The notes beneath the pieces are model-generated. The model was not told where the DNA came from and did not search any database. It saw nothing but the letters and a program-made list of their open reading frames with translations. The position numbers and the translations under genes were made by a program. Below are positions 1-4,793 of a stretch of DNA of 5,522 nt, in pieces (positions within the stretch are counted from its first letter, which is position 1; each line of letters begins with the position of its first letter). Origin of the DNA: Candidatus Cloacimonadota bacterium (GTDB lineage Bacteria > Cloacimonadota > Cloacimonadia > Cloacimonadales > TCS61); the NCBI GenBank assembly GCA_021157645.1, contig JAGGWC010000181.1:1-5522 (forward strand), in the 5' to 3' direction.

Positions 1-53
1 ACTGAATCCCTAATAGAATTAAGTATTTGATCCCATGTAAAATTATTATTCAT
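1..53 (-). CDS. N-terminus of an unidentified gene, cut by the window edge
   Basis: Seventeen codons are visible from an ATG at 53-51, reading MNNNFTWDQILNSIRDS, and the frame stays open to the edge. An AGAGG Shine-Dalgarno sequence at 68-64 precedes the ATG by 10 nt, which is long but workable. The gene follows the kinase block on the same strand and could be the next gene of that operon. It does not begin like a response-regulator receiver (no KILIVDD-type strand with acidic pair). The spacing W-x2-IL-x2-I(R/K) is reminiscent of the first helix of DnaA domain I, but 17 residues cannot establish that, so no function is assigned. Confidence 0.5.
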   Translation of the reverse strand, partial: MNNNFTWDQILNSIRDS

Positions 54-66
54 TATAACATAACCT

Positions 67-303
67 CTAATCTAAAATAAATTTGAAATAATAGTCAAAT
101 TCGAAAATAAAATTTCTTATGTCAAAGTATTTAATATTTTTTTGTGGTTTATTAAAATGAGAAAAGATACAACCATTCATAATGAAAATGCACAATAAAC
201 ATATTGAATTTACTAAATATATACCTGAAACATCTAGTTTCATCAGTTTGTGAATATCATAACAGAATATTGTAACTAAAATCCAAAATATTAAGTTATT
301 CAC
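67..303 (-). CDS. Possible small hydrophobic protein, 78 codons, weakly supported
   Basis: This frame starts at a GTG that overlaps the end of the upstream kinase by 8 nt and stops at a TAG that leaves 13 nt before the next ATG, so it would pack tightly in the operon. Two hydrophobic stretches are visible, roughly residues 3-15 (LIFWILVTIF) and 27-47 (with CLLCIFIMNGCIF), followed by an Asn/Lys/Phe/Tyr-rich tail. Against it: no Shine-Dalgarno sequence precedes the GTG, and the composition (Ile, Phe, Asn, Lys, Tyr) is what an AT-rich non-coding stretch gives by chance. I do not recognise a family. If it is not a gene, 54-295 is a non-coding gap of about 240 bp. Confidence 0.3.
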   Translation of the reverse strand: MNNLIFWILVTIFCYDIHKLMKLDVSGIYLVNSICLLCIFIMNGCIFSHFNKPQKNIKYFDIRNFIFEFDYYFKFILD

Positions 304-2275
304 TTGTGTGAATTATGTAAGCTTTTCTTAAACTGATTACAAAAGTTGTACCACTTATTTCATAATCTACAAGTGAAATAACACCATCATAACTTTCAAT
401 AGTTTTTTTTACAATATGCAATCCAATTCCGGTATGAGCAGATTTGCCATAGGAAAAACCTTCATCAAATATTTTCCCTTTGATCTTATCCGGAATTCCA
501 GAGCCATTATCGATAAATTTTATTTTACAAATATCATTTTCTGAAGTAATAATAATATCAATTTTAGTTGAATCACCATGTTTTATAGAATTCGAGATAA
601 GGTTTTCGAAAACTGAATGTAAAGCATCATCGGCAAATACTCCACATTTTCCCTCAATATTAAATGTAACCTCGGGAAATTGGACAATTATATCACTAAT
701 CAATTTATTAACTTCTATCTCTTTTAAACTCTGATTTGAATCTATAAAGGATTCATATTTTCTATAATTTGCTATTGTTTTTAAACTTTTTTTCACTCTT
801 TTTCCAATTTCATCAAACATAGTTGTATCAGAGGTTCTTTTAAAAATGTTAATTGCACTTTTAATAACAAGAAAATCATTAGAAAGATCATGTCGAATAA
901 TTTGATTGAGCATTTTTAATCTTTCGCGACCACTGACCAACTCTTCCTCTATTTTCTTGCGTTCTGTGATGTTTCGAACAAATTCAACTACGCCAGTTAT
1001 TTCTCCTGAATCAGAGTCTATTATTGGATAACTGAAAAGCTCAAGCCATTTCACAGAAGAATCTGGAGGTCCAGGTACAACATTCCATTCTGTCTTACCG
1101 GATTTCAAACAACGCAAAGTTGGGCAGGGCTTACAATGTTTGTCTAAATTACGATAAACTTTATAACACTTTTTACCTTCAAGGGGAACGCTTTCTTTAT
1201 ACCATTGATTCATTATTTCATTTACATGGCGGATAGTTAAATCCAGTTTCAAAACACTTACACCATCCTGCACACTATTTAATATACTATTTAAAAACTG
1301 TTCACTTTCTTTCAATTTTTCTTCCACTACTATTCTTCTAGCTATATCTTCCGTTAACTCTTTGGTTTTTGATTTCACCTGTTTTTTTAAGGATGTATTC
1401 CAAATAATTATTACCATAATTATAAATACAGCCAGCAAAAATACTGACAAAGCAATAATCCAAAATGTACTATTAGAAAAAATAGTCATCGGTTTCAGGT
1501 AGATCCAATTATTGATGATATCTTTCTTTTTTTCCAGAGGAATTGTTTTCAAAGCTTTTGTCATGATTGAATTCAAGATAGGCCAATCTTTTCTGGTTTG
1601 AATGGAAAGTTTTGTTTCGTATTCTGTTTCACCACTCACGATCAGATTGGGAATTCCTTCCTGTTCAATATAGTAAAGTGCAATTGGTAAAGTGGCAATG
1701 AAAGCATCAATTTCATTTATGGATACTTTGCGCAATCCTTCTACAACATTTGCTACTCCTATAATTTCGATATCAGGATGATCAGTGTTGAAAAATTCGT
1801 GCCACACATAACCTGAGACAATACCTACTTTTTTATTAAAAAGTTTATCAGTGCTAGTCAAATTTTTATTACTTTTAGTTGTAATAATAACTCCGGGAAA
1901 GATCAAATACGGATCTGAAAAAAGCATATATTTTGCCCGATTGGGAGTTTGTGCGGCTGCCGGCAACAAATCGATTTCTCGGGATTTGGCTTTTTGCAGA
2001 ACTTCATTCCAACTCTGGCATTGAACAACTTCGAATTCTATATCCAATGCATCAGCGATAATTTTCATGAAATCCGCCGTTATGCCTTTATAATTGTTAT
2101 TTTCATCAAACCATTCTATGGGAGGAAATTCCGGATCAGGAGCTATGCGGATAACAGGGTGTTTTTCTATCCAGTTTAATTCTTTCTGTGTAAGATCCAT
2201 GGCATTCAGGTTAAAACAGAATAAGCTGATTGTACTTATAAAAAATATTATTTTAATTAATCTTTTGTTTTTCAT
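296..2275 (-). CDS. Hybrid-input sensor histidine kinase: periplasmic solute-binding domain, TM, Cys-rich PAS, kinase core
   Basis: This is a 659-residue inner-membrane sensor kinase. Residues 1-25 are a signal peptide (possible cleavage after FNLNA). About 38-260 form a bacterial extracellular solute-binding (family 3) domain of the EvgS/BvgS venus-flytrap type, with core RIAPDPEFPPIEW and FSDPY. A single membrane helix lies at 269-293, then a charged coiled-coil linker and a PAS domain at about 323-440 with cysteines C370, C381, C384 and C389. The kinase core has an H-box RHDLSND with phospho-acceptor H462, an N-box around E557-N562, G1 DNGSGIP (589-595), an F-box near 602-607 and G2 GIGL (616-619), so all ATP-binding motifs are intact. 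It should bind a small polar ligand such as an amino acid and autophosphorylate. There is no receiver domain and no regulator gene in view. The ATG at 2275 follows AAGGA by 9 nt. It lies 134 bp downstream of the other kinase. Confidence 0.95.
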   Translation of the reverse strand: MKNKRLIKIIFFISTISLFCFNLNAMDLTQKELNWIEKHPVIRIAPDPEFPPIEWFDENNNYKGITADFMKIIADALDIEFEVVQCQSWNEVLQKAKSREIDLLPAAAQTPNRAKYMLFSDPYLIFPGVIITTKSNKNLTSTDKLFNKKVGIVSGYVWHEFFNTDHPDIEIIGVANVVEGLRKVSINEIDAFIATLPIALYYIEQEGIPNLIVSGETEYETKLSIQTRKDWPILNSIMTKALKTIPLEKKKDIINNWIYLKPMTIFSNSTFWIIALSVFLLAVFIIMVIIIWNTSLKKQVKSKTKELTEDIARRIVVEEKLKESEQFLNSILNSVQDGVSVLKLDLTIRHVNEIMNQWYKESVPLEGKKCYKVYRNLDKHCKPCPTLRCLKSGKTEWNVVPGPPDSSVKWLELFSYPIIDSDSGEITGVVEFVRNITERKKIEEELVSGRERLKMLNQIIRHDLSNDFLVIKSAINIFKRTSDTTMFDEIGKRVKKSLKTIANYRKYESFIDSNQSLKEIEVNKLISDIIVQFPEVTFNIEGKCGVFADDALHSVFENLISNSIKHGDSTKIDIIITSENDICKIKFIDNGSGIPDKIKGKIFDEGFSYGKSAHTGIGLHIVKKTIESYDGVISLVDYEISGTTFVISLRKAYIIHTSE

Positions 2276-2284
2276 AATGATCTT

Positions 2285-2289
2285 TCCTT
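2285..2289 (-). promoter_or_regulatory. Ribosome binding site of the solute-binding-domain kinase
   Basis: AAGGA lies 9 nt upstream of the ATG at 2275 on the minus strand and fixes that start, directly ahead of a good signal peptide. Confidence 0.7.
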
Positions 2290-2341
2290 AACAGACTGGA
2301 GTTCATATTCTAAACAACCATCTGATCTTTCTTTCTAAAAT

Positions 2342-2404
2342 TCACTTTTTCATTTTCCGAAAAACTCTGGTAAGCCAACTCAGAAAATCATATTCGTAAT
2401 TCAT
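2342..2404 (-). CDS. Possible 20-residue small protein between the two kinases
   Basis: An ATG at 2404 opens 20 codons ending in TGA at 2342. It begins only 5 nt after the stop codon of the Cache-domain kinase, and an AGGG lies 10 nt before it, inside the last codons of that kinase. The peptide has an acidic N-terminus (MNYEYD), a middle FLSWLTRVF with hydrophobics spaced as on one face of a helix, and a basic end (RKMKK). That pattern would suit a membrane-associated amphipathic helix. No homolog is recognised. A short ORF in an AT-rich gap can arise by chance, so this is tentative, but its position suggests translational coupling to the kinase. Confidence 0.35.
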   Translation of the reverse strand: MNYEYDFLSWLTRVFRKMKK

Positions 2405-2409
2405 AGTAT

Positions 2410-3924
2410 TTATACCCTTTTTTTCTGCGGACCATCTTTAAATTTGATATGCCATTTTAGGCCATTATCTGTATCATATCTAAAATAACCATTTAATTGG
2501 TATTTAATAATACTGACCATAGACTGAATTCCCACCGATTCTATTTTTTTTAAGTCCTGATCAATAGGTATTCCAATTCCATTATCGGATATTTGAAAAT
2601 TTATAAAGTCATTCTTATCTTTAAATAATTTGATGGAAATTTTACCTTTTTCATTATTTGGAAAGGCATGTTTAAACACATTAGAGACCATTTCATTCAT
2701 TACTAATCCCAAAGGTAAAGCCGAATCGATCAGTATAAATATATCATCATCCATTTCAAACTTCAAAGAAATATTTGCAGACATTTGTGAATAGCTTTGT
2801 TTAATTTGAAAAACAAGATCTTTGATATAATCATTCAAGTTGATAGAGGAAAGATCATTTACCTGATACAATTTTTCATGAACCAGAGACATAGCTTTTA
2901 TTTTATTGTTTAATTCCATGAAAGTTGTATGAACAAATTCATCATTCGAATTGGCTGCTTGCATCTTGAGCATCGCAGAGATAACAGCCATATTATTTTT
3001 AGTGCGATGAAACAATTCTTGCAGAAGTACAGTTTTTTCTTTCAGATCTTTCTTGACCTGTTCTTCGGCTTTTTCTCGCTTTTCCATCATGAAATTAGTG
3101 GCATTAGCTAGTGCTACAAATTCCGGAAAATCAGGTTTGGTCTCATCGATTCGAGCAGTCGGGTTCTCGATATTGCGGAAAAAGTTAAAGAAAAGATCAA
3201 AATCATTCTTAATTTTCTTAGAAATAATTTTGGCTATTATATAAAATACAACGAGGAAAAAAATACTAAAAATTACCAATGCCATGATCCGTCTTTTTAC
3301 TTTTTGATGCAATTCAAGTTTTTCTGCTGCTACAAGTTTCTCAATTTCATCAATATAAATACCAGCTCCAATAACCCATTGCAATTCTTCTATTCCTATC
3401 ACATAGGATATCTTGGGTGTAAGTTTGGTTTCACCTAATTTATTCCAAGAATATCGAACAAACCCGCCTTCCGGTTCTTTTGCTTTTTGTATTTGCTCCT
3501 GAATGATCTTCACACCATTAGGGTCGGTTAGATCCCAAATAGTACCTGTTCCGATTGTGATGATACCATTGGAAAATAGAGGGTTGCCCTGATAAGTACT
3601 GCCGAAAAAGTAACCTTCTTTACCGAAATGTTGCTTTACCAGATTAATAAGTATTTCTTCTTTTGCTGTCTTGATATCATGTGTTAATTTTCGGCCTATG
3701 TAATGATGAATTAAATTCTCGATGTAATAAGCCATTTTCTGAACTTCATTTTTTATCATTGTTTTCTGTTCATTTTCATATTCTTGCTTCAAAATGTCTG
3801 TATCGTGTTTGAAATCTCTATTTAAATTATGGATTTCCCAAAAGGCAAAAATAACAATTGTAATTAATGCAAAGACAATTATTACAAAAAAGAACATCCT
3901 GTGAATGCTGAATTTATACTTCAT
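2410..3924 (-). CDS. Sensor histidine kinase with periplasmic Cache domain and HisKA_2 core
   Basis: The chosen start is the ATG at 3924, giving 504 residues, because GGAG lies exactly 6 nt before it. A frame-open TTG four codons upstream has no such site. Residue numbers use this start. TM1 is about 10-29. The periplasmic part contains a single Cache domain (sCache_2 type) with GYFFGS (104-109), WDLTDPNG (130-137) and VIGAGIY (184-190). TM2 is about 214-234, followed by a HAMP-like linker and a short coiled coil to 300. The HisKA_2 dimerisation region follows (ELFHRTKNN, phospho-acceptor H306), then an ATPase domain with N-box NEMVSNVFKH (410-419) and G1 DNGIGIP (447-453). The second glycine motif is SVGIQSM rather than GxGL. 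Cache kinases of this kind sense small extracytoplasmic ligands such as organic acids. The ligand and partner regulator are not shown here. Its start codon overlaps the stop of an upstream 31-codon ORF. Confidence 0.95.
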   Translation of the reverse strand: MKYKFSIHRMFFFVIIVFALITIVIFAFWEIHNLNRDFKHDTDILKQEYENEQKTMIKNEVQKMAYYIENLIHHYIGRKLTHDIKTAKEEILINLVKQHFGKEGYFFGSTYQGNPLFSNGIITIGTGTIWDLTDPNGVKIIQEQIQKAKEPEGGFVRYSWNKLGETKLTPKISYVIGIEELQWVIGAGIYIDEIEKLVAAEKLELHQKVKRRIMALVIFSIFFLVVFYIIAKIISKKIKNDFDLFFNFFRNIENPTARIDETKPDFPEFVALANATNFMMEKREKAEEQVKKDLKEKTVLLQELFHRTKNNMAVISAMLKMQAANSNDEFVHTTFMELNNKIKAMSLVHEKLYQVNDLSSINLNDYIKDLVFQIKQSYSQMSANISLKFEMDDDIFILIDSALPLGLVMNEMVSNVFKHAFPNNEKGKISIKLFKDKNDFINFQISDNGIGIPIDQDLKKIESVGIQSMVSIIKYQLNGYFRYDTDNGLKWHIKFKDGPQKKRV

Positions 3925-4019
3925 TAATTGCTCCAATTTTTGTTTTTATCATTATTTTTTCTATCATGTTTCAATTTACTATATGAAAATAATTTTGTAA
4001 GAGATTGTTTTTCTTTCAT
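3924..4019 (-). CDS. 31-codon small ORF translationally coupled to the Cache kinase
   Basis: An ATG at 4019 opens 31 codons that end in TAA. The last A of that stop is the first A of the kinase ATG (TAATG overlap). A strong Shine-Dalgarno run (AGGA at 4030-4027, 7 nt spacing) precedes it, better than that of most genes here. The product starts MKEKQSLTKLFSYSKLKH and ends in a Lys/Asn-rich polar tail with WSN. It has no membrane segment or signal peptide and is strongly basic. No family is recognised. It may be a genuine small protein, or an upstream ORF whose translation delivers ribosomes to the kinase. It does not show the run of one amino-acid codon typical of attenuation leaders, although Lys and Asn are frequent. 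Site quality and coupling make translation likely; function is unknown. Confidence 0.55.
   Translation of the reverse strand: MKEKQSLTKLFSYSKLKHDRKNNDKNKNWSN
3931..3934 (-). promoter_or_regulatory. Ribosome binding site deciding the Cache-kinase start
   Basis: GGAG is followed by 6 nt (CAATTA) and ATG. It supports the ATG at 3924 over the in-frame TTG at 3936, which would lie over the ribosome binding site itself. The site is inside the last codons of the upstream small ORF. Confidence 0.75.
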
Positions 4020-4026
4020 TTCACTT

Positions 4027-4030
4027 TCCT
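4027..4030 (-). promoter_or_regulatory. Strong ribosome binding site of the 31-codon ORF
   Basis: AGGA, within the purine-rich run GGAGTAGGAAAG, is placed 7 nt before the ATG at 4019. This is the main evidence that the small ORF is translated. Confidence 0.65.
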
Positions 4031-4087
4031 ACTCCAAATAAACAATTAAGTTAATTCTCTAACTTTGAACTTCCAAGTAAAAAAATA

Positions 4088-4127
4088 TCTAAAATATTGT
4101 AAAGTTATAAGTTAAAAGTATTTTAGA
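4088..4127. repeat. AT-rich inverted repeat in the leader of the kinase operon
   Basis: The arms TCTAAAATA (4088-4096) and TATTTTAGA (4119-4127) are perfect 9-bp inverted complements around a 22-nt AT-rich centre. The outer arm overlaps the expected transcription start just downstream of the candidate -10. It could be an operator or a weak 5' stem. At this A+T content a 9-bp match can also arise by chance. Confidence 0.35.
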
Positions 4128-4284
4128 AGATATTATAGCAAAAAGTATATCTATGCTGTAATCTTTCTAGCTTGGTATCAGAAAAAACAGGTTCAACAAT
4201 ATATTCGATCCAGATATGCGGATGAGGATTTAAAGGTGCAATAAACAACAATATTAAAATGATTACTTTTATTTTTTTGTAATT
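4123..4284 (-). pseudogene. Remnant of a DUF1007-family periplasmic protein gene (N-terminal fragment)
   Basis: Between stops at 4287-4285 and 4125-4123 the minus strand has one open stretch of 53 codons. It begins with a basic-then-hydrophobic signal-peptide-like segment (KKIKVIILILLFIAP), then NPHPHIWIEYIVEPVFSD and KLERLQHRYTF. Proteins of the DUF1007 family (COG3683, often encoded near nickel/cobalt NicO/RcnA-type exporters) characteristically begin their mature part with HPH(V/I)(W/F)I(D/E), then V-x-VF-D, then L-x-x-L-x-x-x-WTFDE. Here the frame ends just where the WTFDE-FS block should continue, and I find no continuation in the other frames. No ATG or ribosome binding site precedes the fragment, and the usual length of over 150 residues is absent. 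I infer a gene that lost its start and most of its 3' part. The adjoining 4285-4377, after crcB, holds no gene and no convincing terminator, only AT-rich sequence with a 10-bp palindrome TTATTAATAA at 4327-4336. Confidence 0.65.
4132..4140 (-). promoter_or_regulatory. Candidate extended -10 promoter for the kinase operon
   Basis: On the minus strand the sequence reads TGCTATAAT, a perfect TGnTATAAT extended -10 element (hexamer at 4137-4132). Transcription would start near 4125, giving a leader of roughly 105 nt before the 31-codon ORF. No good -35 hexamer is seen 17-18 nt upstream (TACAGC or TTACAG), which extended -10 promoters can tolerate. It is the best promoter-like sequence in the gap before the kinases. 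TATAAT-like words are common in AT-rich DNA, so this is moderate evidence. Confidence 0.45.
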
Positions 4285-4377
4285 TTAAAAAGTTAAGAAT
4301 TTATTTACATTTATTATGCAAGATATTTATTAATAATTGTTTTGTGTATTCATTGTCCTATTTTATTTACTTTCAAT

Positions 4378-4776
4378 TTATGCTATACTCGGAGCTATTA
4401 ATTTAATTACAATCCTTGATAAATAAATACCAAATACAACAAAAACCAATCCCATCATATTATGAATAAGAACGTTTTGAAAAAAGAATTTTATCTCATT
4501 TCCACGCAATAGATTAATCGATTCCATAGCATATGCCGAAAAAGTAGTAAAAGCCCCCAAAAATCCAATTATAAGAAAACTTCTTAGGTTTTCAGGAATC
4601 AATGATCTGCTAAACAGTTCTATAAAAAATCCAATTAGAAGAGATCCAAATAGGTTAACCGCCATAGTGCCCCATGGGAAAACTTCATTTGATGTTCTGC
4701 TCACTGCACCAGAGATCAAATAACGAGAAACCGCTCCGGCACTTCCGCCAAGAGCAATATATAACATTTGTAACAA
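4378..4776 (-). CDS. crcB: CrcB/Fluc fluoride ion channel
   Basis: This 132-residue four-helix membrane protein exports fluoride as a dual-topology dimer, protecting enolase and pyrophosphatase. Family signatures are in order: GGSAGAVSRY (10-19), WGTMAVNLFGSLLIG (35-49, with the conserved pore Asn N41) and GFLGAFTTFSAY (71-82). Membrane helices are near 2-22, 36-55, 65-86 and 98-124. Length is normal for the family. The start is a TTG at 4776, supported by AGG 8 nt upstream and by the MLQ-type N-terminus known from other CrcB proteins. The next in-frame ATG, three codons later, has no site at proper spacing. It follows feoB by 17 nt and is presumably cotranscribed. In the Phe-box, the second Phe of the usual TTFSTF is Tyr (Y82). 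A single copy is seen, consistent with a homodimer. Confidence 0.95.
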   Translation of the reverse strand: MLQMLYIALGGSAGAVSRYLISGAVSRTSNEVFPWGTMAVNLFGSLLIGFFIELFSRSLIPENLRSFLIIGFLGAFTTFSAYAMESINLLRGNEIKFFFQNVLIHNMMGLVFVVFGIYLSRIVIKLIAPSIA

Positions 4777-4784
4777 TTTATTTA

Positions 4785-4787
4785 CCT
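4785..4787 (-). promoter_or_regulatory. Ribosome binding site supporting the TTG start of crcB
   Basis: TTAGG, with AGG at 4787-4785, lies 8 nt before TTG at 4776 but 17 nt before the alternative ATG at 4767. It therefore favours the TTG start. It sits in the 17-nt gap after the feoB stop. Confidence 0.55.
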
Positions 4788-4793
4788 AAGAAT

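Noticed and set aside
52..60. Extended -10 word TGTTATAAT at 60-52 on the minus strand
   Set aside because: It overlaps the ATG of the edge gene, so a transcript from it would begin inside the coding sequence; likely coincidence.
70..98. Promoter for the edge gene: TTGACT at 98-93 and TTAGAT at 75-70 with 17-nt spacing
   Set aside because: The -10 is poor, and transcription would start within the ribosome binding site of the gene.
480..734. Plus-strand open frame of 84 codons
   Set aside because: It lies antisense inside the ATPase domain of an intact kinase gene and shows no family resemblance or ribosome site.
1949..2291. Two plus-strand open frames antisense to the solute-binding domain
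   Set aside because: Shadows of the real gene; the minus frame has unmistakable domain motifs.
2278..2331. Nine-base direct repeat TGATCTTTC (2278-2286 and 2323-2331)
   Set aside because: Only two short copies 45 nt apart, one of them part of the kinase ribosome-site region; no sign of a repeat array or binding-site series.
3925..3936. TTG at 3936 as the start of the Cache kinase (508 residues)
   Set aside because: The TTG overlaps the GGAG ribosome site that is perfectly spaced for the ATG at 3924; the four extra residues add nothing recognisable.
4285..4377. Intrinsic terminator after crcB
   Set aside because: No GC-containing stem followed by a T-run could be found, only AT-rich sequence and a short palindrome.
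4765..4767. ATG at 4767 as the start of crcB
   Set aside because: Its nearest AGG is 17 nt away, whereas the TTG at 4776 has an 8-nt spacing and gives the MLQ-type N-terminus seen in other CrcB proteins.
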